Source: Campylobacterales bacterium
GTDB lineage: Bacteria; Campylobacterota; Campylobacteria; Campylobacterales; Sulfurimonadaceae
Direction: 5' to 3'
DNA length: 64,000 bases
Assembly: GCA_026390165.1 (NCBI GenBank)
Contig: JAPLGM010000015.1
Span: forward strand, 124,001 to 188,000
Below are positions 25,418 to 35,093 of this stretch, one piece after another (within the stretch, counting starts at the first letter, position 1; the number at the start of each line of letters is the position of its first letter). Under the pieces are notes generated by a model that saw only the letters and a program-made list of their open reading frames with translations, was not told where the DNA came from and searched no databases. The translations under genes were made by a program, and so were the position numbers.

Positions 25418-25536
25418 AACGTGCCTTTGTCTTTTTTTAGAAATTAGATTGATTTTAACACAAAAAAGTTCAAACAATGTAGTATTAATCTCTTTTTGGT
25501 AAAATTGTCGCTACTTTAATACGAAACGGACACTAT

Positions 25537-26259
25537 ATGAAGATAATTAGAGGCATAGTGAGTGCAGTTGTGGTGATCCTTTTTGTGAGCGGATGCGCCA
25601 AAGAGGTAGACGAGTACAATAAACCTGCTGATTATTGGTATGCAAAAATGATTACCGCCGTATCCAACGGAAGTTTAGAAAAAGCGGACAGTTATTTTAG
25701 TTCTTTGCAAAGTGAACATATTAGTTCTCCTTTGCTAGGTGAAGCGACATTGATTATGGCGAATGCCCATATGGCACATGAAGAGTATCTGTTGAGTGAA
25801 CATCTTTTGGATGAATACAACCGCCGTTATGCGTCGCCTGAAGGGCGTGAATATACGGAATTTTTAAAAATAAAGTCGAAATTTTTGGCACTTCCAAATC
25901 CGGGGCGCGATCAGGGATTAATCGATGAGACGCTCCGAGGGGCAGATGCTTTTAAAACAAACTATCCTCATTCAATCTATATGCCACTTATGGAGACGAT
26001 GGAGACACAGCTTCATTTGGCAAAAGCAACTCTTAACGATCATATAGCAAGTTTGTATGATCGATTGGGAAAACCAAAGGGTTCTGAATATTATCGCACT
26101 ATTGCCCCTGTAACATGGGTTGATCCAAGTACAGTTGCGATGGCCAATGTGCCGTGGTATCGGGAGATGTTTGAGGGGGACGGTACGAGTAGCTGGTATG
26201 CTTTCTTGATTCCAAAAACCCGAAGCGTCGTCTCAATGGATGATAATGAAAGTAAATAA
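25537..26259 (+). CDS. bamD: Outer-membrane assembly lipoprotein BamD
   Basis: This 240-residue lipoprotein is an essential part of the BAM machine that inserts beta-barrel proteins. The signal peptide ends in the lipobox VSGC at residues 18-21. The body is TPR-like (YWYAKMITAVSNGSLEKADS, then LLGEATLIMANAHMAHEEYL, LSEHLLDEYNRRYASP). The first gene after a divergent promoter region, it is followed 13 bases later by lon, as in Campylobacter and Helicobacter. Confidence 0.9.
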   Translation: MKIIRGIVSAVVVILFVSGCAKEVDEYNKPADYWYAKMITAVSNGSLEKADSYFSSLQSEHISSPLLGEATLIMANAHMAHEEYLLSEHLLDEYNRRYASPEGREYTEFLKIKSKFLALPNPGRDQGLIDETLRGADAFKTNYPHSIYMPLMETMETQLHLAKATLNDHIASLYDRLGKPKGSEYYRTIAPVTWVDPSTVAMANVPWYREMFEGDGTSSWYAFLIPKTRSVVSMDDNESK

Positions 26260-26272
26260 TAGGATTTAAATC

Positions 26273-28696
26273 ATGCAACTTAGTAATTATGCCGCATTTC
26301 CCACTACTCTCCCCGTTATTGCCGAGGATAATCTTTTTCTCTACCCGTTTATGATTGCACCCCTCTTTTTGAGCGATGAAAAGAGTATTGCTGCTGCCAC
26401 TGAGGCGATTGAAAATAACTCACTTATTATCGTCTGTCCCGTCAAACCTGATCATGAAGGTTCCCGTGAGATAGACGCGATCTATGACGCAGGGGTTATT
26501 GGTTCGATAATGCGCAAAGTAGTCCTTCCTGATGGGAGGATTAAGGTGCTATTCCAAGGGCTTGCTCGTGGACATATTGTGAGTATGGAGGATGATAATC
26601 CACTTCGTGCTCAGGTTAATATTATTCAATCTTTGAGTGTTAATAGTCTCAAAATGGATGCAATTTTGGAAGTTTTGAGGGAAAAGGTGCGTGCCCTCTC
26701 GCAAGTAAGCAACTATTTTCCTCCCGATTTACTTCGCACGATAGAGGAAAATCACGAATACAACCGTATTGTTGATCTCATCTCCAGTTCGATCAAAATG
26801 AAAAGAGAGAATGCCTATAATCTTTTCGTAGAGCGGGATCCAGAAAAACGGTTTTTGATGCTGATAGATGAACTCATCGAAGAGACCGAAGCGAATAAGC
26901 TTCAAAAAGAGATCCGCTCCAAAGTGCATACCCGTATTGAAAAAGTGAACAAAGAGTATTTTCTAAAAGAGCAACTCAAGCAGATCCAAAAAGAGTTGGG
27001 AACTGATACGAGTCGCAATGTAGAGATCGAAGAGTTTCGTAAAAAACTCGAAGCCAAAAAAGAGAAAATGCACCCTGATGCGTACAAAGAGGCAAGTAAA
27101 CAGCTGGAACGATTTGCACGAATGCACCCTGATAGTGGAGATGCTGGGATGTTGCAGACGTATCTGGAATATGTCCTTGAAATCCCTTTTGGGGAAGAGG
27201 CAAAAAAATCGCTCAATGTTCATGATGTCGAAAATCAGCTCAATAAAGATCATTTTTCACTCAGAAAGCCAAAACAGCGAATCTTAGAGTATTTCTCAGT
27301 GAGAGAGCTATTGGAGTTACGGGGACAAGCTGACAAAGAGGGACGTGGGGCAATTTTATGTTTCGTTGGACCTCCTGGGGTGGGTAAAACTTCCTTGGCG
27401 AACTCGATTGCTACGGCATTGAAACGTCCGTTAGTGCGTATCGCTTTGGGTGGCTTAGAGGATGTGAATGAACTGCGCGGTCATCGACGTACGTATGTGG
27501 GGGCAATGCCGGGGCGTATTGTTCAAGGGGTTATTGAAGCGAAAAAAATGAATCCTATCATCGTTTTGGATGAGATTGATAAAGTTTCGAAATCTAATCG
27601 AGGAGATCCGACGGCGGTATTATTGGAGATTTTAGATCCTGAACAAAATACTCACTTTAGAGATTATTATCTCAATTTTAATATTGATTTGAGCAAAGCG
27701 ATTTTTATTGCTACGGCGAATGATGCAGGGCAAATTCCCGGACCGTTGCGCGATCGCATGGAGTTCATCTCTGTGAGTTCGTACACACCGCAAGAGAAGC
27801 AGGAGATTGCTAAGCAGTATCTAATCCCTCAAGAGCTGAAAAAGCATGGGTTGAAATCTTCAGAACTCTCTATCTCTAAAACTGCATTAGCCGAAGTAAT
27901 TGAAAAACATACACGTGAAGCTGGGGTACGGAATTTGCGTCGTCGAATTGCCGATATTGTCCGTAAAACAGCGAAAAAGATTCTCGAAGATCCAACGAGT
28001 CCCAAGGTGAGCGTGACCCTTAAAAATCTCAAAGATTTCTTGGAAAAAACTATCTTTGAGATCGAAAAAACCGATCATATTGATCGTGTCGGTGTGGTCA
28101 ATGGACTTGCATGGACAGCGGTTGGTGGGGATGTCCTCAAAATCGAAGCGATTCGTATCAACGGTAAAGGGGTGCTACAACTGACGGGGAGTTTGGGGGA
28201 TGTGATGAAAGAGTCTGCCCGTATCGCCCTTTCAGTCGTGAAAACGTTGATTGATAGTGGCAAAATTACCGTTGATCATGCGATTATCCCCCTCAATTCT
28301 ACAGAGCGTGAGGGGAATATCAAAGTTGATGTGAGCGAAGTGTACAAACGATTTGATCTGCATATTCACGTTCCTGATGGGGCAACACCCAAAGATGGTC
28401 CCAGTGCTGGGATCGCAATGTGTACGGTTATCGCCTCTATTTTGACGGATAAAAAAGTACGTGCCGACATCGCTATGACAGGGGAAGTCTCATTGACGGG
28501 AAATGTTCTCCCTATTGGCGGACTCAAAGAGAAGCTCATTGCGGCGCACCGTGCAGGGATGAAGCTTGCTTTAATCCCTCAGAAGAACTATGAGCGTGAT
28601 TTGGTCGATATTCCTGATGAGGTGAAAAATGCCGTCGAAATTCGGGGCGTGAGTCGTATTGAAGAGGTTCTCAAAGCTCTTTTAATCGACGAATAG
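26273..28696 (+). CDS. lon: ATP-dependent protease Lon
   Basis: This 807-residue cytoplasmic protease degrades misfolded and regulatory proteins. Order: N-terminal substrate domain (1-200), coiled coil with EQLKQIQKELG near 235, AAA+ domain with Walker A GPPGVGKTS near 368 and Walker B PIIVLDEIDK near 430, and a C-terminal Ser-Lys protease domain with PKDGPSAGIAM (Ser near 705) and LKEKLIAAHRAG (Lys near 748). Its last 26 bases overlap the end of convergent tilS. Confidence 0.97.
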   Translation: MQLSNYAAFPTTLPVIAEDNLFLYPFMIAPLFLSDEKSIAAATEAIENNSLIIVCPVKPDHEGSREIDAIYDAGVIGSIMRKVVLPDGRIKVLFQGLARGHIVSMEDDNPLRAQVNIIQSLSVNSLKMDAILEVLREKVRALSQVSNYFPPDLLRTIEENHEYNRIVDLISSSIKMKRENAYNLFVERDPEKRFLMLIDELIEETEANKLQKEIRSKVHTRIEKVNKEYFLKEQLKQIQKELGTDTSRNVEIEEFRKKLEAKKEKMHPDAYKEASKQLERFARMHPDSGDAGMLQTYLEYVLEIPFGEEAKKSLNVHDVENQLNKDHFSLRKPKQRILEYFSVRELLELRGQADKEGRGAILCFVGPPGVGKTSLANSIATALKRPLVRIALGGLEDVNELRGHRRTYVGAMPGRIVQGVIEAKKMNPIIVLDEIDKVSKSNRGDPTAVLLEILDPEQNTHFRDYYLNFNIDLSKAIFIATANDAGQIPGPLRDRMEFISVSSYTPQEKQEIAKQYLIPQELKKHGLKSSELSISKTALAEVIEKHTREAGVRNLRRRIADIVRKTAKKILEDPTSPKVSVTLKNLKDFLEKTIFEIEKTDHIDRVGVVNGLAWTAVGGDVLKIEAIRINGKGVLQLTGSLGDVMKESARIALSVVKTLIDSGKITVDHAIIPLNSTEREGNIKVDVSEVYKRFDLHIHVPDGATPKDGPSAGIAMCTVIASILTDKKVRADIAMTGEVSLTGNVLPIGGLKEKLIAAHRAGMKLALIPQKNYERDLVDIPDEVKNAVEIRGVSRIEEVLKALLIDE

Positions 28697-29666
28697 TCGT
28701 ATATGCTTCGGGGGAGATGTAAAGGTATCCCCGTAGTTTTGCTTGAATTTTGAGTTTTCTACACGCTTCTTTGAACTCTTTGTCCATAGTGGTATGGGGA
28801 ATATAGGGAGCGATAAACGTATGGGACTCTTCGATTACAACGATGTATTGCCGCCCAATCACACACCATTTTTCTTTTCTTAACGCTTCTTTTTCATTTG
28901 CGCTCATTACACTTCCAAGCCGTTTGAGACTTTTATCAATACCGTAAATGAGTGAGCGAAGCGTTTGAGGATTTTTGGCATAATAGAGCTTGTCTACGTG
29001 TTCAAAATGAAGTGTTTCAATGATTTCTTCTCTATCTTCGTCGAGGTAAGCGAAACTCCGTCGTAAGCCATCCGCATATTCACGTATTAGCGGGGTGCTG
29101 TACGCTTTGCGAAAACGGTTACGGGTATAACGCTCATCGGTGTTGCTCTCGTCGATAAAATGCTTGTGTTGATGTTCGTGTAGATACGCCTCTATTTCGT
29201 CGCGTGTGTGCTGTAGAAGAGGACGGAGGATCGTGAAATTCTCTTTGACATCAAGAGAACGAATTCCCATCATTTCAGGAAGCCCAGCACCGCGCGTCAA
29301 TTGCATTAACATCCATTCAAGGCGGTCATTGAGCTGATGGGCAGTGAGGAGATAGGTATAGTGCCCCGTTTTCATCAACGACTCAAAAAAACTATGTCGC
29401 TCTTCTCTCGCACGGTGTTCGAAATTGGAACCCTTAAGATGACAGGAGTGGAGATGGCACACTAAGTTGTGTTTATCGGCAAGCATTTTGGCGTTTTGGG
29501 CTTCATCATTACTGACGGGACGGGTATGGTAGTTGACGTGGGCAATATCGAACGCAATGTTATTTTCAAGGAGGAGATGGAAGAGGGCGGTAGAATCGAC
29601 ACCTCCTGAGAAGGCGAGGAGAGATTTTCCCTCTTGGAGGAGGTTTAGGTGGAGGAGGTTAGGCAT
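28671..29666 (-). CDS. tilS: tRNA(Ile)-lysidine synthase
   Basis: This 331-residue enzyme converts the CAU anticodon of a minor tRNA-Ile to lysidine-AU so that it reads AUA. The PP-loop SLLAFSGGVDST is near residue 16, HVNYHTRP near 45, HQLNDRLEWMLMQLTRG near 115 and NRFRKAY near 180. It is the short Campylobacterota form, lacking part of the C-terminal domains. The ATG at 29666 lies inside the end of rimO, and its 3' end overlaps convergent lon by 26 bases. Confidence 0.92.
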   Translation of the reverse strand: MPNLLHLNLLQEGKSLLAFSGGVDSTALFHLLLENNIAFDIAHVNYHTRPVSNDEAQNAKMLADKHNLVCHLHSCHLKGSNFEHRAREERHSFFESLMKTGHYTYLLTAHQLNDRLEWMLMQLTRGAGLPEMMGIRSLDVKENFTILRPLLQHTRDEIEAYLHEHQHKHFIDESNTDERYTRNRFRKAYSTPLIREYADGLRRSFAYLDEDREEIIETLHFEHVDKLYYAKNPQTLRSLIYGIDKSLKRLGSVMSANEKEALRKEKWCVIGRQYIVVIEESHTFIAPYIPHTTMDKEFKEACRKLKIQAKLRGYLYISPEAYTTIRRLKEL

Positions 29667-30975
29667 TTCCCACAATCGTCGCCAACAAATGATTTCCCGA
29701 AAGCTCCGAAAGTCGTGCACGATACATTTTGCCGTAGCTCAGTTCTTCTTCGATCTCACGATCATTGACATAGATTTCTCCATCAACATCGGGTGTCCAG
29801 TTGAGGGCGCGTGCGCTTAGGAGAAATTCGTGTTCATCACTTTCTCCGTCGATAACGAGGAGAATTTCGGTGCCGATGAGTTTTTTTAAACTTTCGATTT
29901 CGATCTCAGAAGCAACTTTTCCCAATTTTTTGGCACGGGCATTGATGATTTTGGAAGGAATTTTATCCTCCATCGTATAGGCGCTTGTCCCCTCTTCATC
30001 GGAGTAGCTAAAGACGTTGAGACGATCAAATCCAAAAGTTGCGGCGAACTCTGCCATTTCGTTAAACATCTCTTCGGTTTCGTGAGGGTGTCCGACGATG
30101 AAGCTGGTGCGGATAAATGCGTTTGGCAAAGCTTTCATTGCATTGAGGAGTTCGAGGGTTTTGGCTTTTCCGAATCCCCGTTTCATAATTTTGAGCATCT
30201 CATCGTTAATATGTTGGATTGGCATATCGAAATAGTTATGAAAGATGGGGGAATCCCCGATGGCTTTGATCAGTTTGAGTGTCGTTGTTGAAGGGTAAAG
30301 GTACAAAATACGGGCACTTTTAACCCCTTCTATGAGTTCAATCCGTTTGATAAGGTGGATAAGTCCATCGGGGATATTTTGGTCACGCAAATAGGAGCTG
30401 GAATCTTGAGAGACGAAACTAAAGTCATAATATCCTTTGGCAACCAGTCCCTCTACCTCTTTGGCGATACTCTCAAGATTTCGAGAGTTAAGCTTTCCTT
30501 TGAAGGAGGGGATGGCGCAGAAGCTGCACGTTTGATTGCACCCTTCGGAGAGTTTGATATAGGCGTGGTAGGTTGAACCCGTTACGACTCGTTCGGCACC
30601 GTCGATGAGGTAGACTTCGGGGGTAAAGCGGCTTTGTTTGAGGGCGAGAAGTTCATCGATTTTGTCATAATCGCCGACTCCTGTAAAAATATCAACTTCT
30701 TTAAGCTCTTGGGAAAGCTCCTCTTTGTACCGCTCTGAAAGACACCCTGCCATCACGAGAACGGAATCTTTTTTGCGCCCTGCATCGAGGTTGAAAATCG
30801 TGTTGAGTGACTCTTGTTTTGCCGCATCAATAAATCCGCAGGTGTTGACGATGATAACATCCGCCTCGGTGCTTGTATCGGTCATTTCATAATTTTGGAG
30901 TCGTCCCAACATCACCTCGGTATCGACGAGATTTTTGGTACAGCCGAGAGAGACGATGTGAAGTTTTTTGGACAT
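29659..30975 (-). CDS. rimO: Ribosomal protein S12 methylthiotransferase
   Basis: This 438-residue radical-SAM enzyme methylthiolates an aspartate of ribosomal protein uS12. It has the N-terminal cluster domain (HIVSLGCTKNLVDTEVM, then VNTCGFIDAA and MAGCLSERY), the radical-SAM motif CNQTCSFCAIPSFKG near 145 and a C-terminal TRAM domain. SLGCTKN and NTCGFID distinguish RimO from MiaB. The ATG at 30975 has an AAGGT site. It forms an operon with tilS (8-base overlap) and is divergent from the flavoprotein gene. Confidence 0.95.
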   Translation of the reverse strand: MSKKLHIVSLGCTKNLVDTEVMLGRLQNYEMTDTSTEADVIIVNTCGFIDAAKQESLNTIFNLDAGRKKDSVLVMAGCLSERYKEELSQELKEVDIFTGVGDYDKIDELLALKQSRFTPEVYLIDGAERVVTGSTYHAYIKLSEGCNQTCSFCAIPSFKGKLNSRNLESIAKEVEGLVAKGYYDFSFVSQDSSSYLRDQNIPDGLIHLIKRIELIEGVKSARILYLYPSTTTLKLIKAIGDSPIFHNYFDMPIQHINDEMLKIMKRGFGKAKTLELLNAMKALPNAFIRTSFIVGHPHETEEMFNEMAEFAATFGFDRLNVFSYSDEEGTSAYTMEDKIPSKIINARAKKLGKVASEIEIESLKKLIGTEILLVIDGESDEHEFLLSARALNWTPDVDGEIYVNDREIEEELSYGKMYRARLSELSGNHLLATIVGNA

Positions 30976-31038
30976 AAGTAACCTTGATAAATATAGTGGT
31001 GCCATTATATCAAAGTCAGTTTTGGATAGACTTTTGTT

Positions 31039-32190
31039 ATGAAACTTAATTATGATATTCTTATTTTAGGCGCAGGTGCAAGTGGGCTTATGTGTGCGGC
31101 GCAGTTGGGTGAAAAAACCAATCTGAAAATCGCCATACTGGATGTAAATTCCCGTCCTGCGTTAAAGCTCAAAGCTTCAGGGGGAGGGAAATGCAATCTC
31201 ACCAATGTGGAGGTAGACGCAAGCCATTTTTTAGGGGATGAGAAACTTGTTTCTCATGTGTTAGATATTTTTTCCAAAGAGGCGGTGTTAAACTATTTTC
31301 ACAATGGCGGACTTCGTCCTGTGATTCGCAAAGAGCGGTACTATTTTTGTCCCAAAAGTTCGGACGAGGTGATCTCGATTCTCCTTGGAAAATCACGAGG
31401 GGCTGATTTGCTGTTGGGGCATAAGATTCTTTCGGTGAGGGGAAACGATCCTTTTGAAGTGACAACCGATCAGGGGATATTTACTGCTAAAAAAGTGGTG
31501 GTGGCAACAGGGGGGACAAGTTATAAAGAGTTGGGGGCAAGTGATATTGGTCTCAAAATCGCCCAAGAGTACGGAATAAAAACTGTCCCATTTTCACCTG
31601 CATTGGTAGGTTTGACCCTTCAACCCAAAGAGTTTTGGATGAAAGAACTCAGCGGGATCAGTTTTCCTGCACGGATTCGGGTGGGGCAAAAAATATTGGA
31701 GGAAGATTTACTTTTCGCCCACAAGGGGATTAGCGGTCCTGTTGTCCTCTCTGCGTCACTGTATTGGTTCAAAGGGGAGATAGAGATTGATTTTTGTCCC
31801 GATCTTGATCTTCAGAAGCTTTTTAGTGAAAAAAAACTTATCAGTACCGCCTTGCCTCTGCCTAAACGTTTTACGAAAGTGTTTTTGGACTCAATTGGGT
31901 TGGAGGACAAACCGTGTAACCGTCTAAACACACAAGAGCGTGAAAAACTTCTCCGACTTCAGCACTATATGATGGCTCCATCGGGAAATTTTGGATTTAG
32001 TAAAGCGGAAGTGTGTCGCGGCGGGGTGGCGTGTGATGACATCAATAAGGATACAATGGAAAGTAAAAAAGTAGAGGGGCTTTATTTTATTGGTGAAACG
32101 GTAGATGTAACAGGGGAGCTAGGGGGATATAACTTCCAATGGGCGTTTAGTTCGGCGGTAGTTTGTTCTACTGCTATCCAAAATCTTTAA
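31039..32190 (+). CDS. HI0933/YhiN-family FAD-dependent oxidoreductase
   Basis: This 383-residue protein has an N-terminal dinucleotide-binding motif ILILGAGASGLMCA, LKASGGGKCNLTN near 47, VVVATGGTSYKELGASD near 155 and a C-terminal FAD motif region GLYFIGETVDVTGELGGYN, the pattern of the HI0933 family. Members bind FAD; some act as NAD(P)H-dependent reductases, and the physiological role is usually unknown. It is followed 14 bases later by an NDH-2-like gene on the same strand. Confidence 0.85.
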   Translation: MKLNYDILILGAGASGLMCAAQLGEKTNLKIAILDVNSRPALKLKASGGGKCNLTNVEVDASHFLGDEKLVSHVLDIFSKEAVLNYFHNGGLRPVIRKERYYFCPKSSDEVISILLGKSRGADLLLGHKILSVRGNDPFEVTTDQGIFTAKKVVVATGGTSYKELGASDIGLKIAQEYGIKTVPFSPALVGLTLQPKEFWMKELSGISFPARIRVGQKILEEDLLFAHKGISGPVVLSASLYWFKGEIEIDFCPDLDLQKLFSEKKLISTALPLPKRFTKVFLDSIGLEDKPCNRLNTQEREKLLRLQHYMMAPSGNFGFSKAEVCRGGVACDDINKDTMESKKVEGLYFIGETVDVTGELGGYNFQWAFSSAVVCSTAIQNL

Positions 32191-32204
32191 AGCAAGGAGT
32201 GCTC

Positions 32205-33428
32205 ATGCAACGTAAACGTGTCGTGATTGTGGGCGGAGGATATGCAGGGGTAGAGGCGCTGAAGGTACTTGCCACGTCAGAAAGTTGTGATGTTGTACTG
32301 ATCGATCAGCACCCCTACCATTATCTCCAAACCGAAGCATACGAATTGATCGCCAATGAGTGCTCTATGACCCGCGTCACGATTGATTTGGTCGCCTTGT
32401 GTATGAGTTACGGAGAACATGTTACCTATATCAAAGATACTATCCGTGAGATTGATTTCCAAGCGAAGCATATCATGGGGCAAAATTCGGGACACGCGTA
32501 TGATTATCTGCTCGTGTGCACGGGAAGCCGAACGGCATATAATGGTGCTACTGAGGGGTTACGGGAATATTCCCATGGGGTGAAGACATTGCTTAGTGCC
32601 TTGACGTTTAAACAGCAGTTTGAACAGCGCCTTTATCAGAGGATGGAGAGTGAAGGGGGATGGTGCAGTGAACCTTTTAATATTGTTATCGGAGGAGGGG
32701 GACTGAGTGGTGTTGAAATCGCGGCAGAGATGGCGTATTATATTCGTGTGTTTCACCAAGATAATACCCTCACGTGTGACAATATCCATATCTTTTTGGT
32801 TATCCCTCATGAATCGGTTTTGGAGGGGATGGAACCTTATCTCATCACCCAAGCGACCAAACGCCTTTTGAAACTTGGGGTGAAGATACTCAACCACTCC
32901 CGTATCACTTCCGTTGAAGAACACGTTTTGATTTTAAATCAATCCGAGAAAATTTGTTTCGATTTTATGATTTTTACGGGGGGGATTGTTGCCTCTACCA
33001 TCACTGCAGGGATGGATGTTCCTAAAAATAAAAAATCGCAACTGATTGTGGATAAATATCTAGCCGTTTCTCAATACGAAGGGGTATTTGCAGCGGGCGA
33101 TATCGCACAGCTTCAGGACAAAGAGGGGAAAATGCTCCCTCCCACGGCGCAATCAGCAGAACAAAGCGGTAGGAGTGCTGCGGTTAATATTGTAGCGTTG
33201 ATAGAAGGGAAAGTTATGAAGCCCTCTAATATGAAAATGCGTGGCGTGATGATTGCGTTAGGGGGAAATTATGCGAGCGTATCGTTGTTGGGATGGATTA
33301 GGGTGAGCGGGATTGTTGGGTACATGATTAAAACGGTTATTATGCGCGGATACCGTTATCTACTCCATATTCAATGTGTCAAAGGAATTGAAATTATGGA
33401 TAAATCAAAAGGGCATTGCCGATTTTAA
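32205..33428 (+). CDS. ndh: Type II NADH dehydrogenase-like flavoprotein
   Basis: This 407-residue protein has the FAD motif RVVIVGGGYAGVEAL at the N-terminus, a second NAD-binding motif NIVIGGGGLSGVEIAAEM near 160 and FAAGDIAQL near 290. The C-terminal tail contains an amphipathic, partly hydrophobic stretch (LGWIRVSGIVGYMIKTVIM) suited to membrane binding. NDH-2 enzymes move electrons from NADH to quinone without pumping protons; a sulfide:quinone-reductase-like activity is a less likely alternative because its cysteine pattern is not obvious. An AAGGAG site defines the start. Confidence 0.82.
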   Translation: MQRKRVVIVGGGYAGVEALKVLATSESCDVVLIDQHPYHYLQTEAYELIANECSMTRVTIDLVALCMSYGEHVTYIKDTIREIDFQAKHIMGQNSGHAYDYLLVCTGSRTAYNGATEGLREYSHGVKTLLSALTFKQQFEQRLYQRMESEGGWCSEPFNIVIGGGGLSGVEIAAEMAYYIRVFHQDNTLTCDNIHIFLVIPHESVLEGMEPYLITQATKRLLKLGVKILNHSRITSVEEHVLILNQSEKICFDFMIFTGGIVASTITAGMDVPKNKKSQLIVDKYLAVSQYEGVFAAGDIAQLQDKEGKMLPPTAQSAEQSGRSAAVNIVALIEGKVMKPSNMKMRGVMIALGGNYASVSLLGWIRVSGIVGYMIKTVIMRGYRYLLHIQCVKGIEIMDKSKGHCRF

Positions 33429-33601
33429 ATAGGGTTCAAAATTCCTATTCTTGTTAACCTTGGTTTGCTTTTTTATGCCACAAGTATTTATTAAATATCA
33501 CAAGGAATATTTAATCTAAAAATAACTATAATTAATCATGGTAAGTTATGGTTAACAAAAAGTGGTGAAGTTTAGATCGAAAACAAATTAAAGGAGAATA
33601 G

Positions 33602-33982
33602 ATGTCAAAAATGATTTTATCATTCGTATTAAGTATAACACTGTTTGCCCAAGTTTCATGGGCTCAAATGGCTTCAACAGAGGCAGTTTTCGAACAACCA
33701 GTATCGGTATCGTCACATGAAAAAGTGAATCAATTTGTTGCGCGTGAGGATGTTGCAAAAACATTTGAAACTATGGGTGTTGACCCTAAAATGGTTGAAC
33801 AAAGAATTGCTTTGATGAGCGATGAAGAGGTATTAAAAATTTCTTCTCAAATCGATACATTACCAGCTGGTGGTGATTTTGGAGGTATAGTAGGTGCGAT
33901 TGTTTTTGTTTTCATCGTTTTATTGATTACTGATATCCTCGGATTAACAAAAGTTTTTGGTTTTACTCGAACATTACGTTAA
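33602..33982 (+). CDS. PA2779-family secreted/membrane protein
   Basis: This 126-residue protein has a cleavable signal peptide (MSKMILSFVLSITLFAQVSWA), a helical segment with VNQFVAREDVAKTFETMGV and a C-terminal hydrophobic span (GAIVFVFIVLLITDILGL). This is the layout of the PA2779 family, which regularly precedes a PA2778-type cysteine peptidase, as here. A TATAAT at about 33527 and an AAAGGAG site lie upstream. The function of the pair is not established. Confidence 0.75.
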   Translation: MSKMILSFVLSITLFAQVSWAQMASTEAVFEQPVSVSSHEKVNQFVAREDVAKTFETMGVDPKMVEQRIALMSDEEVLKISSQIDTLPAGGDFGGIVGAIVFVFIVLLITDILGLTKVFGFTRTLR

Positions 33983-33986
33983 TAGG

Positions 33987-34943
33987 ATGCGAAACTGCTA
34001 CCGTATACTACTCTATGCAACTGTTGCTGTAATTATGGCAACGGGTTGTGCTCCTAAAGATCCATTTCCACGAGAACAACATTACGCATCATCAATTATC
34101 GATGTCCCTTTTATTCCTCCTCGTTCAGAGCTGTGCGCTTCGACGTCCATTGAGATGGTTTCTTCGTATTGGCAATCCACAACATCCTATATCCCAAAAT
34201 TGTCCGCTCAGGAATTGGATGGACGAACGTTGATTCCGGTAAAAGGGGGTACGTTACAGATCGAATTAGTTACAGCTGCGCGCGCTAACGGTCTGATCGT
34301 TTATCCATTGGAACCAACCTTTGAAGCGCTCTTTTCAGAACTTTCCGCACATCACCCCGTTATTGTATTGGTAAACCGCAGTTTTTCATGGCATCCGCTT
34401 TGGCACTATACTACGGTTACCGGATATGATGAAAAACAACGAAGTATAATACTCCATTTTTCGGATCAGCCGAATGAGACAGTATCGATTGGAACCTTTG
34501 CTGCACTGTGGAAACGAAGTGGCAATTGGGGAGTTGTACCTCTTCCACCAGAGGAACTTCCTGTATCCGTTTCGTCGAAAATATTTCTACACACTGCGTA
34601 TGAGTTTGAAAAAATAGGGAAGGGGGAGGAAGCCATTAGGGCGTATCAAAGTGCATTGACGCGTTGGCCGGAAGATGTGGATATTCTTTTTGCACTGGCT
34701 AATGCCGATTATCATGTATTCAATCTCTCGGCAGCAGAGGAAAACTATCGGAAGATCTTAGCTCTTAAACCGTCGTATCCCCTTGCTCTTAATAATCTAG
34801 CGATGCTTTTATGTCACACCGGACGATCAGATGAAGGATTAAAACTGCTCGATAAGGTTGTGAGTGATGATACTAAAATACAATCCATTGTTAAAACTAC
34901 ACGGGAAGAAATTACTACGGGCTGCATTCCATTGTCAAAATGA
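33987..34943 (+). CDS. PA2778-family C39-like cysteine peptidase with TPR repeats
   Basis: This 318-residue protein starts with a lipoprotein-type signal (VAVIMATGC). A papain-like C39 fold follows: SELCASTSIEMVSSYW (Cys near 47), LWHYTTVTGYDEK (His near 138) and an acidic partner in HFSDQPNE. The C-terminal third has TPR motifs (AYEFEKIGKGEEAIRAYQSA, then YPLALNNLAMLL). The ATG at 33987 lies four bases after the upstream stop, so translation is probably coupled; a TTG at 33957 is the alternative. It may process a peptide at the cell envelope; the substrate is unknown. Confidence 0.75.
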   Translation: MRNCYRILLYATVAVIMATGCAPKDPFPREQHYASSIIDVPFIPPRSELCASTSIEMVSSYWQSTTSYIPKLSAQELDGRTLIPVKGGTLQIELVTAARANGLIVYPLEPTFEALFSELSAHHPVIVLVNRSFSWHPLWHYTTVTGYDEKQRSIILHFSDQPNETVSIGTFAALWKRSGNWGVVPLPPEELPVSVSSKIFLHTAYEFEKIGKGEEAIRAYQSALTRWPEDVDILFALANADYHVFNLSAAEENYRKILALKPSYPLALNNLAMLLCHTGRSDEGLKLLDKVVSDDTKIQSIVKTTREEITTGCIPLSK

Positions 34944-35054
34944 CCTTACGTAGGTTATGATGAGGTGTATTAAAATCCACTTTTTATCCCTAGTGTCGAA
35001 GTTTTATTTGGGTGAATAACCGCATAGGCTCAATGTCTTTTAAACCAAAGTGAG

Positions 35055-35060
35055 TACAAT
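35055..35060 (+). promoter_or_regulatory. -10 element for kdsA operon
   Basis: TACAAT lies 34 bases before the kdsA ATG in a 150-bp gap that otherwise shows nothing distinctive. Confidence 0.35.
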
Positions 35061-35093
35061 ACACCAATTAACTCAAGACAGGAGTCACCCCCT

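Noticed and set aside
26902-27253. Overlapping minus-strand ORFs inside lon
   Set aside because: They are antisense to a well-conserved coding region and have no plausible start signals.
28671-28696. Frameshift at the lon/tilS junction
   Set aside because: Both reading frames are complete and end in normal C-termini; it is just a 26-base tail-to-tail overlap.
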